Shown piece after piece: positions 1-8,797 of a stretch of 16,293 nt of DNA. This DNA comes from Pelagophyceae sp. CCMP2097 (lineage: Eukaryota; Sar; Pelagophyceae). The stretch lies in contig MU657171.1 in the NCBI GenBank assembly GCA_026770575.1, forward strand, positions 28,768 to 45,060. Reading direction: 5' to 3'. The notes under the pieces are model-generated. The model was given only the letters and a program-made list of their open reading frames with translations, was not told the DNA's origin and did not search any database. The position numbers were made by a program, and so were the translations under genes. The stretch's first letter is position 1. Each line of letters starts with the position of its first letter.

Positions 1-82
1 ATTACAACCAGCCCGTCCCGGACGGAGATTCTAAACACCTTCCATCGCCCGTCGCGCCCTCCACGGGACCCCTCCGAACTGA

Positions 83-121
83 CTACCCTCGCCCACGACC
101 GACCTACCCTCGCCCACGACC
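83..121. repeat. Direct repeat, two 18-bp copies, period 21
   Basis: The 18-mer CTACCCTCGCCCACGACC occurs at 83-100 and again, identical, at 104-121, separated by three bases. Nothing nearby identifies a mobile element. It is a minimal tandem duplication. Confidence 0.9.
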
Positions 122-172
122 TCACCGAATCCCTCTTATACACCAGCTCCGAAGCCCGGCGACCCCTATTCC

Positions 173-239
173 TACAATTGTAACAAAAGATTTGTGAGGG
201 CATATGGTTAGGAATTCCTATGCATCATGCATGTTCGAA
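173..239. promoter_or_regulatory. Palindrome chain, possible promoter
   Basis: Six perfect palindromes lie in 67 bp: TACAATTGTA (173-182), CATATG (201-206), TAGGAATTCCTA (209-220), ATGCAT (220-225), ATGCAT (227-232) and TTCGAA (234-239). From 201 on they are nearly back to back. Palindromes are typical binding sites of dimeric transcription factors, so promoter function is inferred, but no gene is clearly recognised on either side. Confidence 0.35.
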
Positions 240-574
240 TGTCGTACACATTTCGTCTCGAATCTGTTAGATGGCGCCGCTTGCGCACGCACCGCGGCGC
301 TGGCGCTTGGGGCCGCGCTCGGCTGCGAGTGCGTCGCAGCCCCTCTTCACGTTGGCAGGCGCCTCGAAGTTGGAAAGCGCCTCTAGTAGATGTTCGGACC
401 CACCACCATTCGCGGCGTCGCCCACACCGCCTAAGAACCGCCCAACCGCACCCGCGGCGGCCAAACCCTAAAATTCACTGCCAGTGAGACAAAGAGTTGT
501 ATCCTACGGCCGCCTGCGTGACGACATGCTTTCAATTACCCCGGCGCTTTTGTGCTTTGGGCGGGCGGCGGCCG

Positions 575-3500
575 CTACTGCCGGGCGAGCCACTGGTCGA
601 TGACGCCGCGCGTTTCACCGTCGACGAACTGGTACTCGTCGACGAGCTCGCCGGCGGCCTTTGCGGCGAGGCGCGCGTCGCCGCCAAAACGCCGGCGGAT
701 TCGCATCTGCGCGGCCAGCGGCAGCTCGCCGCGGCTCGCCACGGCCACGGCCCACGCCGGCGCCTCTTGCTCCTCCACGAGCCGCTCAAGGCACGCCGCC
801 ACCGCCGCGGAATCGCCAAGGAGCAGCGGCCTAATAGGAACGGGCATCGGTAAAGCGCCCCCCAGTCGGTGGTCGAGGGTTCGCACGCTCGGCTGGGTTC
901 GCGCAGCGCTTCGACGAGCGTTTTGTGGACTTTCCGCCCCTCGTCGACGTCGTAGCGCAGGGGCAGCGCGTCGAGGACGAAGGCGCCGAGGCGCCGCGCG
1001 TCGGCCGCTGAGTAGCACGTGGACACGTCGGCGCCGCGCCGGACGAGGACGACGACGAGGGACGCCAGGGCGTTGTCGCGCGCCATGCCCGCCTCGGCGT
1101 CGTCGTCTTCGTCATCCTCTTCGTCGCCGCCGGCCTGGGCCACCGCGACGAGGACGTCGACCGCGCGGCGGAGCGCCGGGCCCGTCGCCAGCGCGCCGCC
1201 CGAGGGCCGCGTGAGCACGACGCCGAGGCCGTAGCCGCCCGCGCGCCGGAGCGCGTGCGACGTCTCCGACGCGGCGGCGGCGACGAGCGCTGGCAAGACG
1301 GTCGCGGCGACCGCGTCCGCCGACGCGCCGCAGTGCTCGACGGCGTCGACGGCGGCGCACAAAGCGAACGAGACGACGTCGTCGTCGAGCTGTGCGGCGC
1401 CGGCGAGGCACTTTCGCACGACGGCGCCGATTTTGGACCGCTCGAAGAGTGCGGCGTTGCCGTTGAGCTTCAAAACGTAGCCGATGGCGTCTCCGGCGAA
1501 CCCGAGCATGGAGGCTCGCGCGCCGTCGCAAGAGTCGTTGGCGGGCGGCTTCGCGCGGAGGCGGAGCTCGTCTTCGACGACGGCGCAGCACTCGTCGATG
1601 ACTGCGACGTGGAGCTCCGGATTCGCTTCGAAGATCACCGCGGGCTTGGAGCCGTGGAGCGTGTGGACTGATTTCAGACCGTCGCAGAGCGCTTCGACGA
1701 GGCCGCACGTCGCGTCGAACGTCGGCTCCAAAGCTTCTGGGTCCGTGTTCGGCGCAGCGCAGCGGCCGCGCCAGGCTCGGAGCGCGCGGATCAACGGCGG
1801 CGCGGCGCGGACTAAAAGCGCCGTGGCGAATTGCGCCGCGCGGGCCGCGTCGCCGTCGTGCGCCGCGAGGATTGAGGCGTCGTCGAAGAGGCGGCCCAGG
1901 ATGGCTGCGATGACGACGACGAGGGTCGGGGTGAACGCGATCCAAGGTAACTCGACCACCTCGCACAGCTGCATAAGAACGCGCCAGTCGTCTCCCTCGG
2001 CGTTGCGGAGCACGTCCTCAGCGCCGCGGCCCTTGGAGAGCTCGTACGTGGCGCGCATAGCGACTTCTGCGGTGATGAGGCGAGACGTGTTCACGACTAC
2101 GTACTTGCGGCCCACCGGCACCACCTCGCAGCCGGCGCGCTCCGTGGCAAAGTCGTTGGCGGACCGCTCGTCGTCGAAGAGGCCGTAGTCGACGTCGCGC
2201 GCCGCGCGGTCCAAAGCGCGCGCCGTGACGGCGCCGACGATGCGCCGCCGCGCGGCGCCGTCGTCGTCGACGATCGTGGCGAACCGCGCCGCCGCGGCGA
2301 GCCAGTGCTGCTCAAGCTGCTCAAAGTCGTCGGCGAGGGTGGCGGCCTGTGCGAGGACGTCCCAGAGCCAGGGCCCTGCGACGGACTGCCAGAAGACGTC
2401 CGCGCCGGCGGCGGAACCGCAGAGCGCGAGCGCCTCGAGGCAGCGACCGAGACATGAGGCGACGACGTGCGCGTCGCGGTGCGGTCGCCCGCCCGCGGGC
2501 CGCTGGGCGGCGGCGGCGCCCTGCGTCGCTGCCAGGCAGCGCGCGACTGCCGTCGCGACCTCGTGGGACACGGCGCCGGCGTGCGCGCGCCAGAACTCTG
2601 GCCCGCAGCACTGCGCGACGCACGCCGCCGCCGTCGCACACCGCGCCGCGAGGGGCCACGCCGCCGCCGCGTCGCCGGACGCGCCGAGGAGGGCCAGCGC
2701 GGCAACACACGCTTGCCACGCCGCCGCCGCCTGCGCCTCGATCGAGGCGGCGCAGCAGTGCCGCGGGTGGCACGCGCCCGCGAGCGCCGCGGCCGCGGAC
2801 CGCGCCACGCGCGCGGCGCCGTAGCGCTGCGCCGCGGCGCCGCCCGCGCCGAGTGCGGCGACGCCTTGGGAAATGGCGGCGGCGCACGCGGGCACAATGA
2901 GCGGCGCGAACGCCGAGTGGAAAGAATTCGTTGAAGCTTTCGGCGCGTCGGCGCCGTCTTCGCCGAACCCTTCCCAGAAGTCGTCTTCGTCGTCTTCGTC
3001 GTCGCCGCGCATCTGCGCCTCGCCAAAGTCGTCGGCGAGCTGCGCGAGGCAGTGAAACGCAGCGTCGCGCACGCGCAGCGAACCGTCGCCCGCCGCGACG
3101 GCGCAGAGCGGCGGGAGCAGCGCGGGGACGAACTCGGAAACGAAAAAGGTGCCCATGGACGACTCGGCGAGGAGCGAGACCCCAATGAGCGCCGCGCGTC
3201 TAGCGCGCGCCGACGGCGACCGCAGCAGCTCGGCGATCAACGGCGCGCCGCCGCGGATCAGCGCGTCGCCGCCGTGGGCGTCGGCGACGCGGCCCAGCAG
3301 CGCCGCCGCCGCCGACGCTAGCAGGTCGTCGTCCAAGTCGTCGTCGTCGTCGTCGCGCCCGTCGACCCCGCAGCTCGCGCACGCCCAGTCCTAAGGCGCA
3401 TCGTCAATCCGAAAGAAGCATCGACAAGAGCAAGAGACGGACATCGTCTGTGGCGAGGTCGGGGGGTCCTTCGGCGAGGGCGGCGAGGGCGAGGCGGAGT

Positions 3501-4493
3501 GCGGCGTCGGCGAGCATCGAGCCGGTCTCTCGGCCGGCGGCCTGGGCCAGCGCGCCGACGAGCTCGAGGGCCGTGGCGCGCGTCTCTTCGTCTCGGTCCG
3601 ATGCGGCGCCGACGTCGATGGCGGCGCGCGCGACGGCGGGCAAGTGCGGCCCGAAGACGTCGACGCGCGCGCGGCCAAAGTCGTCTACCGCGACGTCAGC
3701 GAGGCCGCGGAGCACCGCCAGGCGCGTCTCAAAAGAAGAGTCGGCGCTTGCGGCCGCGGCGACGCAGCACGGCATCAAAGCCGAGCACTGCAGCGCCTGC
3801 GCCGCCGTCTCCGCCTCGGCTGCCAGCGCCAAAGCGCACCGCGCCACGCCGGCGCAGTGCTGCGCCGCGTTGGCGCATAAGAGGTCGACGATTGCTCCCA
3901 ACCGCGGCAGCACGCGCGGCGACGCCTCTTGCGCCAGCCTCTCCAGCAGCTCCAAAGCGCCGTCGAGCGCGCCCGGCGCTCCGCCGGCGGCCAGCGCCTC
4001 GGCGACCCAGGCCAGCGCCTCTGGGAACTCGTCGCCTCCGAGGCCTGCCTGCACCGCGGCTGCGACGGCGTCCGCCGCCGCGCGCCGCACCGCTACGGTC
4101 CCATCGCGCCGCACCACGTCCAGCAGCGAGAGGCGCACGATGCGCCGGTCCGCCCTAATCGACGCATGAGGATCCGATGCATCCGCGGGACGGACGCGGC
4201 GGCGGACAGGTCGAGCGAGGCCCAGACGCGCGCGTCCGAGATGACCGAGCCTGCATACTCGAGTCCCCATATGCCGCGCGGTCGGTTTACGCACGGCGGG
4301 CGACGACGGCTGCGAGGACGCGGAGCGCTGGGGCCCAGTCGGCGGTGGCGACGGCGGCGACCAAGTCTTTTGCGAGGACGCCCGCCGCACTACTCCGCAG
4401 CGCCCCGTTCACCCAAGCCTCGGCCTCGGACCGCGAAGCGTTGTCGGCCGACAGCAGCGCATTCAGGAGCCCGAAGCTCTGCTGCGACGCCAT
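575..4493 (-). CDS. Importin-5-like karyopherin beta (IPO5/Kap121 family), 5 exons
   Basis: This is a nuclear transport receptor of the importin-beta superfamily, which carries cargo through nuclear pores under Ran-GTP control. Exons (read from high to low coordinate): 4295-4493, 4196-4250, 3443-4154, 887-3390, 575-830; introns are 44, 41, 52 and 56 nt. The exons total 3726 nt, or 1241 residues; animal IPO5 is about 1,100. The N-terminus (MASQQSFGLLNALLSADN) matches the family start, which decides the ATG at 4493. HEAT-type helical repeats run throughout. An acidic loop beginning Asp-Trp follows intron 3, as in IPO5. Further family landmarks are a Cys-Glu-Val-Val-Pro-Val-Gly segment in the middle, a YGLGV motif late, and a C-terminal LLLGD segment restored only by splicing intron 4. 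Two more acidic runs are present. The gene shares a 232-bp gap with the divergent hydrolase gene. Family assignment is firm; the exact importin subtype is inferred. Confidence 0.87.
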
Positions 4494-4583
4494 GTCGCGA
4501 TCGCGCAGAGATTCGAAATCGAGTTCAAATCGCGAAGACATGGGTGTTCCAGATGAGGGCCAACCGCCTGTCCAGTGTCCACC

Positions 4584-4617
4584 GGTACCAGGTACCGTGA
4601 TCACGTGACATGTCGAC
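4584..4617. promoter_or_regulatory. Palindrome chain with TCACGTGA E-box in a divergent promoter
   Basis: The 232-bp gap between the importin start (4493) and hydrolase start (4726) holds six contiguous or overlapping palindromes: GGTACC (4584-4589), GGTACC (4591-4596), GTGATCAC (4597-4604), TCACGTGA (4601-4608), ACATGT (4608-4613) and GTCGAC (4612-4617). CACGTG is the classical G-box/E-box bound by bHLH and bZIP dimers. Its position about 110 bp from both starts fits a bidirectional promoter; function is inferred. Confidence 0.5.
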
Positions 4618-4725
4618 AGGTGTGGTGCAGCTGGGGCCTTCCTTGTTGCGACTGCACCGCGCGTGCCGGTCGGAGTGCGGAGTGCCCCGCGGGCGCTCCG
4701 TTTCCGCGCCGGCGGCGTCGCGCGG

Positions 4726-5410
4726 ATGCGCCGGGTGTGGCAGGCCGGCCTGGTCCTCTTCTCGTCGGCGCACGGCCTCTTGTCGACGCCGCAGCACGTC
4801 TTCTGCTTCGGCGACTCATTGACGGTGGGCTCGAGCCCGCCGGAAACCGCCCTCTTTCCGTACGCGCCAGAGCTTGAAAAGGCCCTCAATGCGGCACCGC
4901 GGCCGCGGCGGCGTGACGGCGGCGGACATGCTCACGTCCGTGGACGACGAACGGCACGGCCTGCGCACGCTGCTGCTGAAGAATGAGCCTGCGCTCGCCG
5001 TCATCCTCGCAGGGACGAACGACGTCGGCCACCACGTGCACGCCGGCGCCGAGCCCATATTCCAAGCGCTCTGCGGCTTGCATGGCGTCGCGCACTTGCT
5101 GGGCGTGCCCACCGTCGCCGTCGGCATACCGCCGTCGGGGTACCAGGCCGCCGTGCCCGCGGCCGCCGCCGTCGCCGCCGACGCCAACGGCAAGCTCCGC
5201 GCCTGGTGCGAGGCGCGCCCCGACACATGCGCCTACGTGGACCACCCCGTTTCCCCGTTCACGAGGGGCGGCGCCTACTGGTCGCCCGACACCCTGCACC
5301 TCTCGCCAGAAGGCTACCGCCACGTCGGGCGAGAGCTCGCCGATGTCGTCGCTGACCGCCTTCGGAGAATCGCCGCCGCGGCGCCCGAGCTGAGCCCGCT
5401 CAAAATGTAA
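4726..5410 (+). CDS. SGNH/GDSL-family hydrolase, secreted, with a frame break
   Basis: This is a serine esterase or lipase of the SGNH fold; the substrate cannot be told. Visible blocks are Phe-Gly-Asp-Ser-Leu-Thr with nucleophile Ser31 (block I), Gly-Thr-Asn-Asp at about 5010-5022 (block III), and Asp-Thr-Leu-His (block V, catalytic Asp and His) near the end. The start at 4726 gives a short signal peptide (MRRVWQAGLVLFSSAHGLLS); an upstream in-frame ATG at 4663 is possible. Coding moves from one frame to the +1 frame between about 4885 and 4912: the first frame reads YAPELEKALN and the second continues with RHRGRGGVTAADML. No canonical intron of plausible length fits, so this is either a one-base indel, a sequence error, or a real break. 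Ignoring one base gives about 227 residues. It is divergent from importin-5 and convergent with the MAP kinase gene (69-bp gap). Confidence 0.72.
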
Positions 5411-5479
5411 ATGGCGCGACGGCGCGCCAAAGTCTCTATTAAGAATGTCACATGCCTTTCTGCGGGTGGAAAACCCGGG

Positions 5480-7315
5480 CTATTGCTGCGCGTGCGGCGC
5501 CTGCGCGTCGCTCGGCTGCTGCGGGAACTGCATCTGCTGCGCGGGCCAGGGCTCCCCCTGCGCCGGGTCCGGCTGCGCCGCGTAGCCCTGATTCCAGCTC
5601 ACGTCCGTCCTCGCGGCCTATCGCAGCAGTCGTACATGGTGCGAATCGGCCGCAGCCTCGGAGGAGGACTCACGGGCATCGTCGGCGACATCATCATCAT
5701 CTCGTGGCCGAGCGTGGACTCCGGCGGCGGGATGGCGCAGGCGGCGGCGCCGTTTTGCCACTGGCCGTTGCGGTGGCCGTTTGCGTCGGCCTGGGGCGTT
5801 TGCGTTTGCGCGGCGGGCTCGGGCGCTCGTCGCAGCGTCGGGTTGTAGTGCGTCATCTCCTCCCAGACGAGCTGCTTGAGGCCGTCGCGGCCGAGGTCCT
5901 GCCTCTCGAACTCGAACGAGCAGGTAAATTCGGCGCGGGGCTCGTCCGCCTCCAGGTGCAGCGAGGCCATGAAGGGGTGCTCCAGCGCGTCTTGCACGGA
6001 GCAGCGGCTCCGCGGGTCGAAGGAGAGCATGGCGCCCAAGAGGTCGAGGGGCTCTGGGTCGACGAAGCGCGGCAGCATCGACGCGGCGAGGCGGTCCGTG
6101 CGCTGCGCTGGAAAGGCGGCGTCGTCCATGGCCGCGTCGAGGAGAACGTCGCCGTCGTCGGCGAGGTCGAGGATGAACCTGCGCGCCTTTTCCGACGTGA
6201 CAAAGTCCAACTCGTCCGCCGGCGGCTTGCCGAGGCGCCGGACAATCTTGCGGATCTGGTCGATGTAGTCGTCGCCGGGGAACAGCGCCTCGCGCAGCAG
6301 GAGCTCGCCGAGGATGCAGCCGCAGGACCAGACGTCTATTGCCTTAGTGTACTCCTGGCATGCGAGCATGATCTCCGGCGCGCGGTACCACCTCGTCACG
6401 ACGTACTCCGTCAGCTCCCCAGGCGCGCCGAGGCCCGGCGCGAGGTCGGGCTCGACGCCTCGAGCGAGGCCCAAGTCGCAGACCTTGAGATCGCAATTCG
6501 AGTTGATGAGGAGGTTCGACGGCTTCAAGTCGCGGTGCAGCACGTTGGCCGAGTGCATGTACTTTAAAGCGCGCAGGATCTGGTAGACGAAGTACTGGAC
6601 GTGGTCCGCGCTTAAATCCTGCTTGGAGTAGATGATCCTGTGCAAGTCCGTCTCCATGAGCTCGGAGACGATGTACAGGTCGCTCCAGTCCTCGTCCGTC
6701 GGCGGCAGCACGTTTACGACGTTTACGATATTCTCGTGGTCGAACTGCCGCAGCAGCCGGATCTCGCGCAAGATGCGCTTCGCGTCAACAAGGTCGTCAA
6801 ACCTACGCCGGGCACTCTGATCCCCGCCGCCTCGGAGGCCCCCGAAGCCACCGCGCCTCGGCGACGCGCGGGCACGGCGGACACGCCCCGGGACCGCCCG
6901 CCGGGTCGCAGATGCCGTGTTTGCACAAAGTGTACCCGACGCCGGAAGGCGGACGCTCGCGGGATCTTCTTGATGGCGACTTTCTCCCTGCAAAGGTCGC
7001 GTCAAGCAAGGGCAAGGGCGGCACACGAACGGGGGCGATGCGGCGCCGCGCCGCACTTCGTGACTTCGTCGAGCGCCGAGCTACAAGGGCCGAACGCCTC
7101 TTTTTGGGCATTCGGCCGACGAGGCGGTGCGGGGACGCACATGACGACGCCGTAGGCCCCCGTCCCGACGGAGCGGATCAGCTGGTAGCGCTTCGGGACC
7201 TGCGGCGCGCTCGAGGCGGGGCGGGTCCGCGCCAAACAATTCGACGGCGCACCTCGAATGCCGAGTTCGCCACGATGAACGTGTGGTTCTCCCCGTGCGG
7301 CGCAAAGGCCGCCAT
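5480..7315 (-). CDS. ERK-type MAP kinase (TEY activation motif), 6 exons
   Basis: This is a Ser/Thr kinase acting at the end of a MAPK cascade. Exons (high to low): 7253-7315, 7141-7199, 7057-7080, 6955-6987, 5674-6802, 5480-5617; introns are 53, 60, 69, 152 and 56 nt. They total 1446 nt, or 481 residues. Motifs: Gly-rich loop GTGAYGVV (33-40), VAIKKI with catalytic Lys55, HRDLKPSN (149-156), DLG (169-171), dual phosphorylation site Thr191-Glu-Tyr193, and APE (201-203). Splicing joins VPKRYQL after the N-terminal exon, and KKIPRA to FDDLVDAKR, both canonical. The 24-nt exon supplies SALDEVT of the beta2-beta3 link. The final 56-nt intron has a perfect GTGAGT donor and replaces an abrupt end with a Gln/Pro/Ala-rich tail of 45 residues. 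The start at 7315 gives MAAFAPHGENHTF. It is divergent from the TXNDC9-like gene. An ERK-class MAPK is very secure; the specific pathway is unknown. Confidence 0.92.
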
Positions 7316-7521
7316 GGCAGCCGCGGGCGTCCTCCCTGCGCCTAGCTCCGGGGCATATCGCGCGCGCGCTTTGGTCGTGCGGGCGCTCCGAGTCGGAGTC
7401 GGCGCGGGTGGTCGTGCGGCACCCCGGGTCTAGGATTATAAGAAAACCTCTGCCGTTCAACTGTTTTCGCGTTAACGTTGGAGAGGTCGCAAGCGAAGTC
7501 GCGCTCAGTCCCGTCGTCGTC
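7316..7521. promoter_or_regulatory. Divergent promoter (MAPK / TXNDC9-like) with TATA-like box
   Basis: The 206-bp gap contains TTATAAGAAAA, with the TATAAG core at 7437-7442, on the plus strand 80 bp before the preferred TXNDC9 start. A transcription start about 30 bp downstream would lie near 7465-7470. That argues against translation from the earlier in-frame ATG at 7408. The palindrome CGTTAACG sits at 7470-7477, preceded by TTTTCGCG. No TATA-like box is evident for the MAPK direction. Confidence 0.45.
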
Positions 7522-8472
7522 ATGCCCGTCTCCGGCCAGCACATCACCGGTTCCAAGGCGGACATCTTCACGCCGGTGGACGTCGGCGGCGGCGGCGGCG
7601 GGGATGAGGATGCTTCCATTAAGGAGGCCATGTCCGCCGAGGTCGATAAGCGCATGAACAGCGCTTTGGACGACCTCAAGGTCAAGTACGGCGCCGACGG
7701 CGTCCACGCGCCGGAGACTTCGGAGCACGGCCCGACGGGCACGGCGTACCGCGCCAAGGAGCGCGAGGCCAAGGAGGCGTCGGCGCAGCGCCACGCCGTG
7801 GCGCAGTACAAGGAGGCCGTGCGCGCGGAAGAGGTGCAGGAGCAGGCGCGCCATGCGGCGCTGGACGACGAAGACTCGGACGACGGCGACTACTTGGACG
7901 GCCTCGACGACGAGCCGGACTCCGCGCTGAACCAGCTCCGCGAACAGCGCCTGGCGCAGATGAAGCGCGCGCAGACCGAGCGCGTGGAAAACGTGCAAAA
8001 GGGCCACGGCACGTACTCGGAGATCTCGCAGGACGACTTCCTGAAGGACGTGCTCAAGTCGCAGCACGCGCTCGTGCACTTTTACCACGCCGACTTTGAG
8101 CGCTGCAAGATCATGGACCACCACCTCGCCATCCTGGCGCCGCAGCACGTCGAGGCCAAGTTCATGCGCATCGACGCCAACAAGGCGCCCTTCTTCGTCA
8201 AGAAGCTGACCATCCAGGTCATCCCGACGGTCGTCGTCTTCCTCGACGGCGTGGCAGTCGGCCGCCTCGTCGGCTTCGACGGCCTCACCGACGGCCTCGC
8301 AAAGGGCCACGAGGACGAGTGGCCCACCGAGGCGCTCGGCAGCTGGCTCGGCGAGGCGGGATGCATCCAGTTTGAGCGTATCGCCACGGAGCAGGAGCTC
8401 GCAAAGTTCACTTGGGCCGGCGCGCGCGCCGCGCAAATGGCCGGCGTCACCGACCACGACGAGGACGACTAA
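7522..8472 (+). CDS. TXNDC9/phosducin-like thioredoxin-fold protein (CCT co-factor)
   Basis: TXNDC9 (Plp1-type) proteins bind the cytosolic chaperonin CCT/TRiC and modulate folding of actin and tubulin. The C-terminal thioredoxin fold is clear: LVHFYHADFERCKIMDHHL carries the single family cysteine (Arg-Cys-Lys-Ile-Met-Asp) instead of a redox CxxC, followed by APFFVKKL and the cis-Pro segment VIPTVVVFLDG. The family helix ahead of the fold reads LNQLREQRLAQMKRAQ. The protein has 316 residues against about 226 in human TXNDC9; the extra length is mostly N-terminal, with a Gly run, charged alanine-rich coiled coil and an acidic patch. The start at 7522 (MPVSGQHITG) is chosen because a TATA-like box sits at 7437; an in-frame ATG at 7408 would add 38 residues. 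It is a single exon, in tandem with the SAM-domain gene 325 bp downstream. Confidence 0.88.
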   Translation: MPVSGQHITGSKADIFTPVDVGGGGGGDEDASIKEAMSAEVDKRMNSALDDLKVKYGADGVHAPETSEHGPTGTAYRAKEREAKEASAQRHAVAQYKEAVRAEEVQEQARHAALDDEDSDDGDYLDGLDDEPDSALNQLREQRLAQMKRAQTERVENVQKGHGTYSEISQDDFLKDVLKSQHALVHFYHADFERCKIMDHHLAILAPQHVEAKFMRIDANKAPFFVKKLTIQVIPTVVVFLDGVAVGRLVGFDGLTDGLAKGHEDEWPTEALGSWLGEAGCIQFERIATEQELAKFTWAGARAAQMAGVTDHDEDD

Positions 8473-8482
8473 GGCGACACGG

Positions 8483-8559
8483 CGCCGGCCGGCGACGGCC
8501 GCCGCTTTCAAAAACACCGCCCGGTGCCAACTGCACCGGCGCCGCCCGCCTCCGGGCGG
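8483..8559 (+). repeat. Palindrome plus twin GC-rich hairpins in 3' region
   Basis: CGCCGGCCGGCG (8483-8494) is a perfect palindrome. CCGGTGC (8521-8527) pairs with GCACCGG (8533-8539) around a 5-nt loop. Two bases later CCGCCCG (8542-8548) pairs with CGGGCGG (8553-8559) around a 4-nt loop. Both stems are 7 bp without mismatch. A role in 3'-end formation or mRNA stability is inferred only. Confidence 0.65.
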
Positions 8560-8718
8560 ACCTCCGCGGCCGCGCCTCCACACCGCAATCTTCTCTACTG
8601 TGTTAATGTCCTCTCTCCGTCGCCGCCGCGCGCGAGCCCGCACGCGCACGAGTCCCTAGAGCGTCCGCGAGCCACAGTTCAAACCGAAGTCGATCCGTGA
8701 CTCACCCTTCCCCGGGCC

Positions 8719-8751
8719 TATGGGCTGCAGTTCGGAGGCCCATAAACTGCA
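8719..8751 (+). promoter_or_regulatory. Interleaved inverted repeats ahead of the SAM gene
   Basis: TATGGGC (8719-8725) and TGCAGTT (8726-8732) are followed, after CGGAG, by GCCCATA (8738-8744) and AACTGCA (8745-8751). The second pair is the reverse complement of the first pair in the same order. Each hairpin would have a 7-bp stem and a 12-nt loop, and each uses the other's stem in its loop, so they are mutually exclusive. The element ends 46 bp before the start codon. It may be a 5'-leader switch or paired protein-binding sites. Confidence 0.5.
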
Positions 8752-8797
8752 TCTTTTGCGAGCAGGCTCCTTCGGGATCTCTCGTGCGTGCGTCGCG

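Larger units (their letters stand above)
1..574. other. Left-edge intergenic stretch, no supported gene
   Basis: No open frame here resembles a known family. Short frames exist on both strands (for example minus 267-464, which would end in a basic Pro-Lys-Arg-Gln-Arg-Arg stretch, and plus 271-471), but none has a homology signal or a clear gene context. The stretch lies downstream of the importin-5 gene and probably holds its 3' untranslated region at the right side. It contains an 18-bp tandem repeat (83-121), a chain of palindromes (173-239) and a small inverted repeat at 13-25 (CCGTCC, one base, GGACGG). The palindrome-rich part is AT-richer than the flanks and could be promoter DNA of an unrecognised gene. 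Confidence 0.6.
8473..8797 (+). other. Intergenic stretch between TXNDC9-like and SAM genes
   Basis: This 325-bp stretch has no gene. It holds a 12-bp palindrome and two GC-rich hairpins just after the TXNDC9 stop (8483-8559), then a pyrimidine-rich part. It ends with the interleaved inverted repeats (8719-8751) before the next start. The 3' end of one transcript and the promoter of the next must both lie here. Confidence 0.7.

Noticed and set aside
267..464. Minus-strand frame ending in a basic, NLS-like stretch, possibly an orphan last exon after a TTCTTAG acceptor-like site.
   Set aside because: It lies downstream of the complete importin-5 gene with no exon to join; no homology signal and no ATG start.
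4857..4867. An 11-nt GTACGCGCCAG that would fix the hydrolase frame if spliced out.
   Set aside because: It is far below the shortest intron here (41 nt) and would delete the conserved Tyr-Ala-Pro after block I.
5444..5584. Plus-strand 46-residue frame with 11 cysteines, resembling a metallothionein.
   Set aside because: It is the exact antisense of the Gln/Ala-rich last exon of the MAP kinase (CAG/GCA codons read back as Cys-rich). The kinase exon has splice signals, frame and a stop codon that fit.
5452..6567. Plus-strand 371-codon frame opposite the MAP kinase.
   Set aside because: It is antisense to conserved kinase motifs; composition and absence of family features indicate a shadow.
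7342..8649. Long minus-strand open frame of 435 codons opposite the TXNDC9-like gene.
   Set aside because: It has low-complexity Arg/Leu/Val-rich composition and no domain, and mirrors a well-supported gene.
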